From contig WJXW01000014.1 in NCBI GenBank assembly GCA_015832175.1, positions 682,001-746,000 on the forward strand: a DNA stretch of 64,000 nucleotides. The letters are read 5' to 3'. The DNA is from Paraphaeosphaeria minitans (lineage: Eukaryota; Ascomycota; Dothideomycetes; Pleosporales; Didymosphaeriaceae). The position numbers and the translations under genes were made by a program. Below, piece after piece: positions 20,442 to 32,174 of this stretch (within the stretch, counting starts at the first letter, position 1; every line of letters begins with the position of its first letter). The notes under the pieces are model-generated. The model made no database searches. It had not been told where the DNA came from and was given only the letters and a program-made list of their open reading frames with translations.

Positions 20442-22116
20442 TCACTCAATAATCTTTAACTCTTCAACCCTCTCCTTTGCAAACTGATCCTTGTGATCAT
20501 TCCATATTCGCAGTAATTCCGTGATATACTCTGCATGCACCTTCTCCACATAGTCCTTCTCCGGCTGCTGCTGTTGCAGCACCTTGATCGGCCTACCGAC
20601 GACAATGTTCATCGGCCTCCGGTACGGCATCATACCAACATCGTAGTTGAAGATCCCTCGGGCATGAAATAGCGGAACTGTCCAGCCCATGATTTTCTTG
20701 ATGAGGAGCTGGAAGCGGTTGATCCAGGGGTGCGCGTACGGGTCGAGCTGCTCGTAGATTTCGTTCTCGCCGAAGCCGATGACGGGGACGAGGTCGGCAC
20801 CTTTGCGGATGGCGAGCTTGACGAAGCCCTGGCGGCGGCGCACGACAAGGCGGAGACTGCCGGGTTTGGATTCGAGAGATTCGCGGGCGCCGCCGACCAC
20901 GATGGTGATGGCGCGGCCCATGCCTTCGTTGTTGCGGCCACCTTTGGAAAGGATGTTCTCGCACGACTCGCGGGAGACGGAGGCTAGGCCCATGCGGAGA
21001 GCGTATTCCCGGTAGAGGGGTAGCTTGAAGTTGCCGTCCAAGGTCAAGAGGGTGTTGGTGATGCCCGGGAAGAGCTGGGAGAAGCCTAGGGCCTCGGTCG
21101 CAAACGCGGCGAAGGCACCGTGCGATATGATTCCGTGGGGATGGTATCCAAAGATGTATTTGCGCGTCGGTTCGAGCTCTTGGGAGCGGTGGAGACGGGC
21201 GGGAAAGTACGATGCGAAAAGAGACCATAGCTTGCTCCTGCGCCAGCGCTCGCTGCGAAAAGAAAGTTCGCCGGACTCGCCGGCCTTCGAGAAGAGGACA
21301 TAAAGAAGATAGGGTAGCAAGACGGGCCAAAGAATGGGGATTGCGCAGAGGAAGAAGAAAATGCCGACGAGGCCAGCGATGCTGAGGGTATGAAGCAAGA
21401 CGGCAACTGTCTGGAGGCGGCGTTGCAGCGGAACGTGGAGCGGCGCGAATCGGATCCTGTAGTTATCAGCGTTGGTGGAGCATGTGCGCAAGCTGCAGAC
21501 TACGCGGCCAATTCCTGCTCGAGAAGAGTAGGGTCCAGCGCGCAGGCAGGTAGTAGTCGACGTACTTGCTCTTATGCCATCCTTCGCCGGCCTGTCTCCC
21601 GGACTTGAGCTCGGAGTTCCTGCGCTGCTTCGGTTTCTTGTCTTTCCGCGCCTCTGATTCGTATTCGGCGGTGGGCTTGACGCTGGTCAGGGCGTCGCCG
21701 TTACCGTCCTTGTGCTTCGTGAACAGCTCGTGCTGAAGCTGCTCGCCGTGCTTGCGGCCGAGGGAGCCATTGGACTTGAGTGATGACTTGCGGCGATGAG
21801 AGTTCCTCGTTGGGCTCTTGGGACTGCTATCCTGGCCCTCGCCCTCATATTCCTCTGCCGGCACGATACGGATGATCTTGGTTCCGATGGTCTGCTTCTC
21901 GGTAGGGTGCTCGTCGACCTTCTCCTCCAAAGCTTCCTTCGCATCGTCGACTGCGCCATCGATCTGACTTCCATGTGATTGTGGCTTGGGCTCGGGCTCG
22001 GGCTCGGGCGTAGGCTCGTTCTGCAAGGCCTCTTCGGCGGCGGCGGCGTACGATTTGGGCTCGAGGCTGTGCTCAGCTCGCTCCTCAGGCTGCGATGGCT
22101 CAGGATTCAGCGACAT
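20442..22116 (-). CDS. DGA1: Diacylglycerol O-acyltransferase, DGAT2 type
   Basis: Exons are 22116-21566 and 21456-20442 with a 109-bp intron (521 residues). The first exon encodes a hydrophilic N-terminal extension of about 180 residues, rich in Pro, Glu and Lys, typical of filamentous-fungal DGAT2 proteins. The second begins with the conserved IRFAPLHVPLQRRLQT, then two hydrophobic segments (about 199-240), the catalytic FGYHPHG at about 286-292, and the downstream acyltransferase blocks GRAITIVVGGARESLES and LVPVIGFGENEIY. The enzyme makes triacylglycerol from diacylglycerol and acyl-CoA at the ER and lipid droplets. The splice joins AA to G to give Lys at the junction and is phase-consistent. 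Confidence 0.95.
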
Positions 22117-22755
22117 GGCGAGCGACTGAATGCGAAGTTATGCAGAGGGGCGGAGGTGAAGGAAAAGACGAAGGGTAGCCCGTCATGGCGCGTTTTGTTG
22201 GAATTTGAGTCAGGGTCGAGCGTCCTACAGCTTCCGCCCGCTGTGACACGCCATGACGTCTGTCGCGCCACGTACCCGTGCACGGCTGCGAAGTGCTGCA
22301 GCAACGAAACGCGTGGGGAGCACTTATATTTTGATTTGCAGGTATGTATTCCTAGACAAGGCCATCTGCACGCTTTGCCGCTGGCTCATGGCTACTGTGC
22401 GAAGACAGCGTGATCTACTGCGTTCCTGCCCTGTCCCTTGCATGAGGGTGGGAGGTACCTTCTGCTTTTGGCGTTGTGGCAGGTGGGGCCTCGAGAAGAG
22501 CCGCATCGCTCTTGCCTTTGAACACCAACGACCTTTTCTTGACATGGCTCTGATCTGCCACATTCGAAGCACATTCGCCCCGTCGTGAAATGATTACCTC
22601 GAAATCTACGTCTGTAAAATCACTTCTCGTGCTGATGCTACCACCCGACTGAGTCACACCCGGCTGCCTTTGCATTACGCATCGATTGCCCTTGCTACTC
22701 CAGGAAAATTGACTGGTAGAACTTGGGAGAAGAACTTACATCCACACAAGACAGC
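22117..22755. other. Divergent intergenic region (DGAT2 / STK19-like)
   Basis: It presumably contains both promoters. No open frame here has family support. Confidence 0.5.
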
Positions 22756-23973
22756 ATGCAAACCACCCCGGCGCGGTCGTCGCGCATCACAAAGTCGCGA
22801 AGACCCAGCGTGGCCGCAGCATTGGGCCTCCGCCGTTCTGTGCCATCGCCTTCATCAGGCACTCCTCGGCGGAAGTCAGCGCAATCAGTCAAGTCAGAGG
22901 ACTTTGATAACGAAGATAAGCTCGACGACACAGGTGTCATTGCTTCCCTAGCATCGGACCTCAACTTCCGCGATGTGCCTCAGTACATGGAGTACATCCG
23001 TAGTAGGATGTTCAGCGACATTCCACCGAGAAATTCTGGGCTGAACGCAACGCGAATCGCCGGAACTTTGAACTATCGCAAAGCGCTGCCACCAATCGTT
23101 ACACTTGCACATCTTGACGCCTTGTGCACGTCTTCGACCAGAACTGAGCGCGAGATTGCGGAGCTTTCTCAAGCCGGCATACTTCGACGAATCGCCATCC
23201 CTAATCGCGGTACCGGCATCGCTTCAGTGGGAGATGGTATCGCTTCGGTACAAGAGTGGGAACGATTAGTCAGGTCGCACACTGGTCTCACTCCTGAGGT
23301 ACAGTGTAAGTACATCACACGAACACTATGCTCGAGAGCTAACATCGAACCAGCAAATTATCTAACGGCCATGCATGCCAATCCGAGATCTACGATTGTA
23401 GCCAGTACCGCTTTCACACCAGGAGACATCTCTAGCTTATCCGCCGCTGGTTTTCTGACCACCTCCACAGCACCACAGAGTAGATCCTCTTTCTTTGCAA
23501 TGCCTGGCACCGGAAGTCTCTCAGCTCTTTCAACAGCTGGGTCACGCCACGCATCTGGCTCTATAGGTGCGGTTGGTGGAGCTTTAGCAATGCAGCACAT
23601 GCACGGGGGTACCGGCCAACGCACGGTATCTACCACATATTACAATTTCTCGCTCCCGAATACTGGATCGCACACAAAACTGATTGTTGACGCTCGTACC
23701 CACTTCCTCAATCTTCTCAAGAGATCGAAGTACAGAGAAGCACCGTTGGATTTGTTGAGGGAACGATGGGACGGCGGCATTGTGGGCAAGGAAGACATTG
23801 CAGATAAGAAGAAAGCACGAGGAGAGTTCGCCGGGATTCTACCAGGACGGACGAAGAAGTGGAAGCAATTTCATGGCTTGCGCTTCGAATGGATTTTGGA
23901 AGAGTGCGTGGGAGCTGGACTTATTGAGCTATTCGAAACAGGCAGCGTAGGCAAAGCAGCAAGGATTCTATGA
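22756..23973 (+). CDS. STK19 family winged-helix protein
   Basis: Exons are 22756-23305 and 23354-23973 (389 residues). The protein matches the STK19 superfamily in several blocks: LAHLDALCTSS..TEREIAEL near residues 110-130, ILRRIAIPNRG, the EWERLV helix, PGDISSLSAAGFLT, and a C-terminal DLLRERWDGG..GLRFEWILEECVGAGLIELFETGSVG. STK19 was first called a kinase. It is now understood as a winged-helix DNA-binding protein acting in transcription-coupled repair, and the fungal role is untested here. The 48-bp intron has GTAAGT, a CTAAC branch site and CAG, but is a multiple of three with no stop; retention would add 16 residues. The start is the first ATG (MQTTPARSS). Confidence 0.85.
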   Translation: MQTTPARSSRITKSRRPSVAAALGLRRSVPSPSSGTPRRKSAQSVKSEDFDNEDKLDDTGVIASLASDLNFRDVPQYMEYIRSRMFSDIPPRNSGLNATRIAGTLNYRKALPPIVTLAHLDALCTSSTRTEREIAELSQAGILRRIAIPNRGTGIASVGDGIASVQEWERLVRSHTGLTPEVQCKYITRTLCSRANIEPANYLTAMHANPRSTIVASTAFTPGDISSLSAAGFLTTSTAPQSRSSFFAMPGTGSLSALSTAGSRHASGSIGAVGGALAMQHMHGGTGQRTVSTTYYNFSLPNTGSHTKLIVDARTHFLNLLKRSKYREAPLDLLRERWDGGIVGKEDIADKKKARGEFAGILPGRTKKWKQFHGLRFEWILEECVGAGLIELFETGSVGKAARIL

Positions 23974-24341
23974 TCCTACTCTCAACCGAGTTGTTGTGTC
24001 TTTTACCAGCTTGGGATATTCATAACCAAATGGCGAAATACCCCTAATTCCGTGTGGTTCCTGACTCCGAATCAACAAAAGGGCTATCCAGAGTGAACAC
24101 AACGGAAGAAGAATTACCAAAGGGCGTACCGCCTTCCCTGTTCGAGCCCACCGACCATGACTCAGCTGGCGACCTCCGAGGACGGCGAGGGCCGCCTCAG
24201 CCCTTCGCTCACCCGAACTGACGAATCGCGCTTCCCCCTGGCTTGGCGCAAAACTAGTTAAGACCATAACTGTTGTTGCAGTCCGTGCTAAGTTATTGGC
24301 AAGACAAGAAATCGTTGAAGAAACAAAAATTCAGAAATACG
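23974..24341. other. Intergenic region
   Basis: This is the short spacer between two co-directional genes. Nothing is recognised beyond the presumed promoter of the MFS gene. Confidence 0.5.
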
Positions 24342-26313
24342 ATGCTAAACGAGACTGAATTGGACGTTATCGAGCCCTCCAGCCGGGGCACATCGGCCCC
24401 ACTTTATCAACAACCCGATGCCGAGTCTACGGGATCGAAGTTGGAGAGGAATACTTCTGCTGTGTCAAGCGATGGCAGGAAGAGAGGGAAATGGCAAGTG
24501 GCTGCTATTTTAACTGCGCTTTTTGTACGTTTCCACGTTCCAAACAAAAAACATCGTGCAACCTTCTCACCTCTAACCACCAATCAATTTTTTTTTTTCA
24601 TATTACACGTGACAGCTTCGTTCATCAGATGGACTAACATCCCCCAGCTTTCCCTATTCGTCGCTGCTCTAGACGCGACTATCATTGCAACAGCAGCTCC
24701 AACCATCTCGTCCGACCTTCAGTCTTCTGCTGGCTACACATGGATCGGCGCGGCATATCTTCTTGCTAATGCATCCTCAGGCCCTATCTGGGCCAAATTA
24801 TCGGACATCTGGGGAAGAAAACCAATCATCCTAGCTGCCTTAGCAACGTTCTTTGCCTCTTCGGTGGTCTGTGCTACGGCGAAAACCATGATGGCGTTGA
24901 TCGTTGGAAGGGCATTCCAGGGTATGGCCGGTGGTGGTTTGATCTTGCTGGTGCACGTCTGCATCAGCGATTTGTTCAGCTTGAGGTATGTTTAAACACA
25001 CGCTCAACTCGGATCGTCAAGCTGTTACAAGGCTGTGTCGCCTGATCAGTAGCATGTATACTGACATATAACAACAGGGTGCGTGGGCTGATCATGGGTT
25101 TCACTGAGGGGATATGGGCAATTGCAGGTGGCATTGGGCCGATCTTGGGAGGTGTCTTTGCGTCTCTTGTTTCCTGGCGATGGTGCTGTAAGTTTCCCCT
25201 CGAGCCATCATACCGTTTCCAACTGACTAAACCATTGCAGTCTACATCAACCTACCTATCTGCGGTATTGCCGCCATCCTCATTATCCTGTTTCTCGACA
25301 TCCGCCACGAGCACACATCCTTCTTCGACGGTATCCGCGCGATCGACTGGACTGGCATCGTCACCTTCCTCGCTTTCACTCTAATGGTCCTATTAGGCCT
25401 CAACTTCGGCGGTGCCATCTTCCCCTGGGACTCGGCCAAAGTCATCGCGCTCCTGGTCGTCGGCAGTCTCATGATATTCGCCTTTATATACAGCGAGACC
25501 AAGATTGCAAAATACCCGCTGATCCCCATGGATCTCTTCAAAAACCGCTCCTGCGTCGCCGCCCTCGGCGTCGTCACCTTCCACGGCTTCGTCTTCATCT
25601 CCGGCGAGTACTACATGCCGCTCTATCTGCAAAGCGTGTTGGAACTCAACCCCTTAAAGTCCGGACTCCTCCTGCTCCCCTTCATCGTCCCCGGCTGCAT
25701 CGCCGGGGTAATCTGCGGCGTCATCATCCACCGCACGGGACACTTCCGTCCCATCATCTGGGTCGGCAGCGTCCTCCTCTGTCTCGGCTTCGGGCTGCTC
25801 ATCTCCCTCGACGCAAACGCAACTATCGGACCCTTGGTCGGCTTCCTCGTCATCGCCGGCCTCGGCTCCGGCGTCCTCTTTGAAGCACCCCTCATCGCAG
25901 TCCAGTCGCAGGTCGAGCAAAAAGACGTCGCAACCGCGACTTCCACCCTATCCTTCATCCGCAACATGTCGCTCACCGTCTCCGTCGTCATCGGCGGCAC
26001 CATCTTCCAGAATAGTATGGACAATCGCGCGGGGTTTTTAAAAGCTGCAGGACTGCCGCAGGACGCGTTGGATAAGCTAGCTGGAGAGAGCGCGATGGCG
26101 AATGTGCATCTGCCGAGCACGTTTCAGAATAAGGTGTGGGAGCAGGCGGCGAAGGAGGCGTTTGCGTATGCGACGAGGAATATGTGGATTACGTACACGG
26201 CGTTTGCGGGGTTGGGAGTCGTGGCGAGTTTGTTTGTGGGAAATGCGCATTTGAGTAGTGAGCATGTTGAGACTGTTACGGGGCTGAGGAGGGAGAAAGG
26301 GACAGAGGGCTGA
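24342..26313 (+). CDS. MFS multidrug transporter (DHA2-like, 14 TM)
   Basis: Exons are 24342-24524, 24648-24985, 25078-25187 and 25241-26313 (567 residues). The family marks are ALDATIIATAAPTISSDL (the D/E-x-T-I-V-x-x-A-L-P motif 1 region of TM1), KLSDIWGRKP in loop 2-3, FQGMAGGGLILL, GGIGPILGGVFA (antiporter motif C, in the TM5 region) and VSWRWCFYINLPICG. This layout is typical of drug:H+ antiporters that export toxins or metabolites at the plasma membrane. The substrate is unknown. The first intron (123 bp) is a multiple of three with no stop; it is taken as an intron because its removal joins ALF to LSLFVAALDATI. No biosynthetic core gene is nearby. Confidence 0.9.
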
Positions 26314-26539
26314 GGCTGGGCATGCGTAGGAACCCGTGTGCTGACCGCTTTCTTTGCCCCTACAGATTTCCTTTGTATGTATACAAACCTCTTCAAATGG
26401 ACAGGAATCGTTTTCAACACCCTCCATCCTAATCCTGCCATCGCTTCTCCCCCGTTTCCTACTACATCTCTTCTCCACGAAGTATCATACAAATACTTCC
26501 ATATCACCCTCTCAATCATCTTCCCGGCACTACCTCAGT

Positions 26540-27347
26540 CTAGTAGAAAGCACCTACCGCCGCAACAGCTCCAATCAACGCAGCAACATTGCGCACCTGC
26601 ACCGTCTCCGCAGCGCCCGGGAACTCAGAAGGAGCAGAAACAGTCTGTCTCATGTCAGTACGAACTCCCTCTGTTCACGAAATCAACTCACAGGAGTGGT
26701 CTCAACGGTCGTCCCGTTGCTCGTCGCGTTTGGGGTGCCCGAGACCGTGGACAAAGTAACGTCGGTAGGTGCACTTGAAACCAGAGAGACCGCAGAGCTC
26801 ACCACAGACTCGCCAGCAGTCGCCGTACTCTCCGCCGGAACCGTAACTGGCTCCACAAGCGTCATCGTGCTCGCCGGTTCCGTCACTGGCTCTGCCGTCT
26901 CGCTCGGCGCAGCCGTCGAGACAGCGGAACTAGCATCGCCGGGATGCTTTGCATCGCCTACATCCTCCTGCGTCCCACTCTTCGGCTGGGTCTCAAGCCC
27001 GCTGCACTTCTCCGCTGCCGTGGTCAACGAGCCGCCGTAGTATTTCCAGATATCGGCATTATCTGGGCCTGCGCACTGGAGGCAGTTCGCGTAGTCGTAG
27101 AGGAAGACGTCGTCGGTGCAGTAGTCGCCGCCTGCTTTGGAGATGGTGATTGCGGTTCCTGGTGGATAGGGTTAGCACTGTGCGGGACATTAGTGGACGC
27201 GCCAGGGGCAGTACCGCAGTTGTCGTGGCAGGCAAATCCTGGGGAGCCAGGGGCCTGGCGCTTGAGAAGGGTCGCGAAGAGGGCGTCTGGGGTAAAGGAG
27301 GCTGTGGTGAGGGCGAGGAAGGAGGCGAGGAGGTGGAAGGTGAACAT
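26540..27347 (-). CDS. Secreted Ser/Thr-rich protein with GPI-anchor signal
   Basis: Exons are 27347-27215, 27158-26692 and 26623-26540 (227 residues). It has a signal peptide (residues 1-17, MFTFHLLASFLALTTAS). A small Cys-containing domain follows (CHDNCG..., DYCTDDVFLYDYANCLQC, about residues 38-90). Then comes a Thr/Ser/Val/Pro-rich stretch of about 100 residues, likely O-glycosylated. The last exon encodes a hydrophobic tail (VAALIGAVAAVGAFY) after small residues, as expected for a GPI signal. The last intron (68 bp) is needed to reach this tail; without it the frame stops after TTPVS. This is a cell-wall or surface protein of unknown function, of a type common in fungal secretomes. Confidence 0.8.
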
Positions 27348-28124
27348 CGTGAACAAATAAATGGCTGCAGAAAGCGAGTGTAGGAGGAAAGAGCGAGTTT
27401 GACGTAGAGCTGGAGCAGTTTATACACGCAGGTCGTGGAGATGCAGGTACACAGTAACCACATTGCGCGCCGGTCTTTCAATCTTATATCATCAGCAAAC
27501 AGCACGACGCATGCTACCCGCATTGTGCCACTCTAGAGCGGCACGCCAGCTCGTGTCGTACAACCCCCTATACGTCCACAGCATGGAAGCTACCCTGCAT
27601 CACTACAGAAAAAGACCTGACAGCGGCCGTATTGTGCCCGGCCGAAAATCGGAGATGGAAAATCTTTATCAGATGGATTGATTAGATGCATCCTTTGGAT
27701 GAATGTGTGGGTCAGATGGCAGCGTTGCGCCCCTCCCATTGGCTTGCCAAGCGTCTTAGAGGCGTGGCTATACTCACTAGTGCCATCAGATAACTCAAAG
27801 TGCCGCCGTCATGTCCGGACTCGTGTTCGACTCGGACTACACCTTCCAATTGGATATTCTTTCGAGCAGGATGAGATGGTGTTGAGGGTCAAGACCAATC
27901 ACTTCACAGCCGGCATGAATTCTATGTACGACGCGTTACACGATCAATAAAAAGTGCTTGGCCGTGAAGCGGGCGTACCATGAATGGGAACTAAGGTTGC
28001 ATCGGAGTTGTTGGGACATGCCCACGCATATTGGATGCATGCAAGCAAGGCCGGGGGCTACAATAAATTACTCGACCCTGTGGCTTACGAGCACAGCTCC
28101 GAGTCAACCCTCCTCAGTAATACA
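27348..28124. other. Divergent intergenic region between two surface-protein genes
   Basis: This 777-bp region separates the GPI-anchored protein gene (-) from the BIM1-like gene (+). The frame of the latter is open for some distance upstream of its ATG, but the signal peptide fixes the start. No other gene is seen. Confidence 0.5.
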
Positions 28125-29097
28125 ATGTTCTCCATCCTACTGTCAGTTTTCGCCGCCTCATTCCTTTGCGTAGAGGCCCAACATGGCTCCGGCACCGAAG
28201 GCACAGTAATGGGTCCCGTGGCCTTCCTCTGGCCCCCGGACCGCAACTGGACGGCCCAAGCAGACAACATCGCACCATGTGGCAGTCCAGATGGTCCGTC
28301 AAATAGGACTGAGTTCCCGCTCACGCAGGGCTCGGTGGCCTTGACGATCGCGGACGAGGCTTGGAATGTAGCGATACGTCTTGCGACTGGGAATGGTAAG
28401 GTTTCCCGGTTCCTGCAACTTGGGATGCAGGAGTAATATCATGACAGATCCCCGGACGCAGGACGAATTTGTAGACGACCAAGTTGTGTCCAACGTATCT
28501 GAAGTCGATCCCGGCCACCAGTGCTACAAGCTTCAGAATCTGGAGGGTATCACCGCGGGCACGAACGCGACCATACAGATGAAGTATTGGGGGGAGTTCG
28601 AAGGCGAGAACGATGGGAAGAATCAGTCGTTCTTTGCTTGCGCAGACATCGTATGTACGCCCAAGTCTCTTCCGAACGCAGTCCTATTTTGTTTCTCTCA
28701 GAAAACCAACACCACTTCCACCACTAACGCCAACTAGACTTTCGTGTCCGCATCCAATTTCAAGACTGCTGTCCCTTGCTTCAACGTAACCTCCGACGAT
28801 TTCGAAGCCCCGTCTCCCTCTAACACATCTTCTCCTAGCTCCTCATCGTCTACTTCCCCATCTTCAACGTCCAGTCCTTCCTCATCTGGATCACAGTCGA
28901 GCGGTGGCAGTCTACCAGCGGGTGCAAAAGCTGGCATAGCAGTTGGCTCAATTATTGGTGGACTGGCACTGATCGGGCTTGTCGCATTGCTAATGCTAAG
29001 ACGGGGCAAGGCGCAAGGGCTGAAGGGGAAGGAGGGGTATGAGTTGAGGGCGAAGAGTTTGGGGGAGTCAGGGACAGGGTACGAGGGGAAACGATGA
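28125..29097 (+). CDS. BIM1/X325-like copper-acquisition-type surface protein
   Basis: Exons are 28125-28395, 28448-28650 and 28738-29097 (277 residues). The signal peptide is likely cleaved after VEAQ (residue 19), leaving His20 as the first mature residue, as required for a histidine-brace copper site in this LPMO-like family. Conserved blocks are GPVAFLWPPDRNW, PCGSPDGPSNRTEFPL, GSVALTIADEAWNVAIR, PGHQCYKL, and NQSFFACADITFV. A Ser/Thr/Pro linker (about 180-217) leads to a single membrane segment at about 223-245 and a basic tail, so the protein is membrane-anchored rather than clearly GPI-linked. In Cryptococcus, Bim1 assists copper uptake. A copper role here is inferred from family and the N-terminal His. 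Confidence 0.85.
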
Positions 29098-29548
29098 CTG
29101 TCCAATACAAACGGGGGCTGGGACGAGGAGAAAACTGCAAGAATGATTCATGGAAGGGACTTGAAAGATGCTCTCGTGGTTGTAAATAAAATATAATATG
29201 TTTTGAAAGAGTTTTAGTGATCCTTGCTGATTTTTGTGTTCTTCAAAGCAACAACAAACCCTAACAATTGAAGGGCTCTTGCTTTCTCTCTGACTTGTGT
29301 GGCTTCTCTCAGCGAAATGAAAATCGTGTGGATTCAAGATTTCCAGGATCAAGGCCTGGAAATTCATGACGCGCTATTAGGAGGTCGAAAATTCGTCTGT
29401 GCAGCCCGTTATATCCGACTTGTCCCCGACAATCAGCGCCGATCCAGTGTGGACCCACGGAAAGGTCGGCATCTGTGCTTCGTCGTATTTATGACTAAGA
29501 GGAAGCTTCAATATAGAAGCCGCCTCTGTAGTCATCTCAATCATCGAA
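29098..29548. other. Intergenic region
   Basis: It has an AT-rich 3' flank with AATAAA-like sequence near 29187 and the promoter of the flavoprotein gene. No gene is seen. Confidence 0.5.
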
Positions 29549-30914
29549 ATGATATCCGACCACATCCTCCTCACGCTCCAAGTCCTCCCGATACTTCCTA
29601 CACTCGCTGCGACTAATCTGCGCCAACGCATATCAGCCTTCATTCATGAGCGAACTTACCAAGCTCCTCCGGACGGTCATGTGAAGAATGTGATCGTCAT
29701 TGGAGGATCCTTCGGTGGCTATCAAGCGGTTAAGAGACTAACTAAGACGTTGCCAACGGGGTACCGCGTGGTGCTGGTGGAGAAAAACTCGCATCTCAAC
29801 TACGTCTTTGCTTTCCCACGATTCATCGTGGTGAAAGGGCATGAACAGAACGCGTTCATTCCATACAGCGGTATCTCTAAGGGAGCTTTGGAAGGCATAT
29901 TCCACCACATTCAGGATACAGCTATGGAAGTCACTGAACGCTTCGTGGAGCTCAAGAGTGGGGCAAGATTGGAATATGAGTACTTAGTCATTGCTACGGG
30001 ATCATCTTCTAAGCTTCCAAGTAAGGTTTCTTCGACAGAGAGTAAATACGCGCAGCAGGAGCTGAGAGGAATGCAGGACAAGATCCGGCAAGCGGGGAGG
30101 ATAGCGATTGTGGGCGGAGGCGCTGTAGGCGTGCAACTCGTGAGCGATATCAAGGATTTCTATCCTGAGAAGGAAGTCACGCTTATTCATTCGCGCGCGC
30201 AGTTGCTGCATTCTTTTGGTCCGCGCCTTCGCGATCTCATCACGGAAACGCTGACGGGTATGGGAGTTACACTGCGCTTGAACGCACGACCTGATCTCTC
30301 ATCGGAAACCAACACCCTGAAATTTTGGAACGGAGACGAAGAGATGTATGATCTCATCGTAAGAATTTCTCGGTTGAACTGGAGATGACGAGTTGCTGAC
30401 GAGTGTATAGATTCCTTGCACTGGTCAGCAACCAAATTCAAACATTATCTCTACGGTGTCTCCAGCATCCATCTCAAAAGAAACATCGCATATCCTAGTG
30501 AAGCCCACATTACAGGTTATGGACGATCGATACCCTTACATCTTCGCATTTGGGGATGTCGCAGCAACGGGAGGACCTAGGATGGGGCGCGCAGCTATGT
30601 TTCAGGCCGATATTGTCGTAGATAACATACAGCAGCTGATCGCGGGATCAAGAAACCTTTGTGTCTATAAGCCAAAGTTTTGGTTCGAGGGTGCAATCAA
30701 GTTGACTCTTGGGAAGGTGAGTTTGAGAACAACAGTGCATGACTCTGTTAGCTGACGCATTTTTGAACAGAATCGAGTGGCGCTATACATACAGCAGGAG
30801 AATGGACAAGAGATACTCGTGGATTCAAATTTGGGACATGAAGACGGGGATGTGAAGAGTCAGTGGGCCTTCTTTGGAGCGGATGCGGAGGAGCTTGAGA
30901 CACGGAAGATATGA
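29549..30914 (+). CDS. AIF2/AMID-like FAD-dependent NAD(P)H oxidoreductase
   Basis: Exons are 29549-30358, 30411-30716 and 30771-30914 (419 residues); the introns are 52 and 54 bp. The N-terminal hydrophobic stretch (residues 5-23) may anchor the protein in a membrane. The FAD dinucleotide fold is VIVIGGSFGGYQAV at about 48-61, LVIATGS lies at about 146-152, the NAD(P)H fold is IAIVGGGAVGVQL at about 185-197, and the FAD closing motif is FAFGDVAATGG at about 315-325. This is the layout of AIF family member 2 / ferroptosis-suppressor type enzymes and type II NADH dehydrogenase relatives. Quinone reduction is a plausible activity by homology. Confidence 0.9.
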
Positions 30915-31148
30915 TATGATTCTTCGATATCTACTTAAATTCTTGAATTTGGACTACTAGATATGATTTTCAATCCAATAGGTCAAGTCTTACGTCTTTC
31001 ACAATATAATGTATTTACTGTAGTTATCGCCTAATAGAATAATACTAGTATTTTCTTTTAGCTTTAGCTATCACAGAACATAGCATAAAAGCGCTAAAAA
31101 CAAGCAATTAGTACAGTACTGAGGGTTAATCGTCAGTGATACCGACAA

Positions 31149-32174
31149 CTAGAAACGCCGAAATTGAAGCCAAGTTCGACAACCTACGCAGTTATACCTG
31201 CGCACACCTTGGCGTCGGAGAAAGTCTTGCAGGCATGCCTCTTTGTATTGGTGGCCGCAGCCCGCAATCTTCCTCATGTCGGCCGCATTGTGGCTTTCGA
31301 GGCAGATGTTACACTGCTTGTACAACGCAACAATGTGTTCTTGTTGAGTTACTGGCACCCGTTCTTGCTCTGATTTCTGCTCCGACTTCTGATCGGGTTT
31401 CTGGTCGTCAAACCCCTCTTCGAGACCCTCGTCAGATTCTTCGTTGCGCTCCTTATCGAACTCCAGGCATAAGTCATGGTCAAACTTCAGGTCGAGCTCT
31501 TGGTCGGATTCGCGGTCGGGCTTCTGTTCTGGTGTCGGTCCTGCCTTGAATACAGCCTCTCGATCTCGATCTCGCTCGGTATTGAAATCACCAGTAGTAT
31601 ATGCATGCTTCGAAAGTGTAGGTTCACCATCCTGGGTAGTGTGCTTTGGGCATGTATTTAGCTCGGTCTCTGACTCGATGTCTAGCTTGCCCTCTGTTCC
31701 TATACCAGTCTCTGAATGTAGCTCTGGTTCATGTTCAGGTTTAGGTTCAGGTTCTGGCTTCTGCGTTAATTTTTTCTTCGGCTCTGGCTCCGAAACTCCA
31801 ACCACAACGCCTGTGGGTAAATCATTGCCAAGTTCGTGCGGAGGTTCTGCCAGAGCAACAGCGGTCAGCCACTTGGTCATCCCGGCCTTCCAATCAGCTA
31901 CTTCGGGTATCTCACTCGAAGGCTCATGTTTTTCACAGTACTTCTTTCCTGTGTCCTCGTCGATCATGGCGTGCAACTCAGGACACTGCAGGCCGCTGCC
32001 TTCAAGGTCGAAGAATGCCTGGCAGCGGTCTTGTGCATATTTGTCGTGGAAGAAACAGTAGTAGACGTCGCCTGGCGCTTGGTGCATGTTACCTGCACGA
32101 GGGCATTCGTAGCGGGTGTTGCGAGGCATCTTGAAGGAACAATGGTGGTGCCGAGGGGCTACCGATGAAGCCAT
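31149..32174 (-). CDS. RING-type zinc-finger protein, acidic low-complexity linker
   Basis: This is a single-exon frame of 341 residues. The N-terminal part has a Cys/His-rich block (YECPRAGNM, YYCFFHDKYAQDRCQAFF, CPELHAM, KYCEKHE) that could bind zinc. The middle (about 115-275) is Glu/Asp/Pro/Lys-rich with imperfect PEPEPK and EQKSEQ repeats. The C-terminal 50 residues form a RING-like finger (CNICLESH...CGHQYKEACLQDF...YNCVGC). Ubiquitin-ligase activity is a reasonable guess, not shown. The in-frame Met at residue 16 is an alternative start. No closer family is recognised. Confidence 0.72.
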   Translation of the reverse strand: MASSVAPRHHHCSFKMPRNTRYECPRAGNMHQAPGDVYYCFFHDKYAQDRCQAFFDLEGSGLQCPELHAMIDEDTGKKYCEKHEPSSEIPEVADWKAGMTKWLTAVALAEPPHELGNDLPTGVVVGVSEPEPKKKLTQKPEPEPKPEHEPELHSETGIGTEGKLDIESETELNTCPKHTTQDGEPTLSKHAYTTGDFNTERDRDREAVFKAGPTPEQKPDRESDQELDLKFDHDLCLEFDKERNEESDEGLEEGFDDQKPDQKSEQKSEQERVPVTQQEHIVALYKQCNICLESHNAADMRKIAGCGHQYKEACLQDFLRRQGVRRYNCVGCRTWLQFRRF

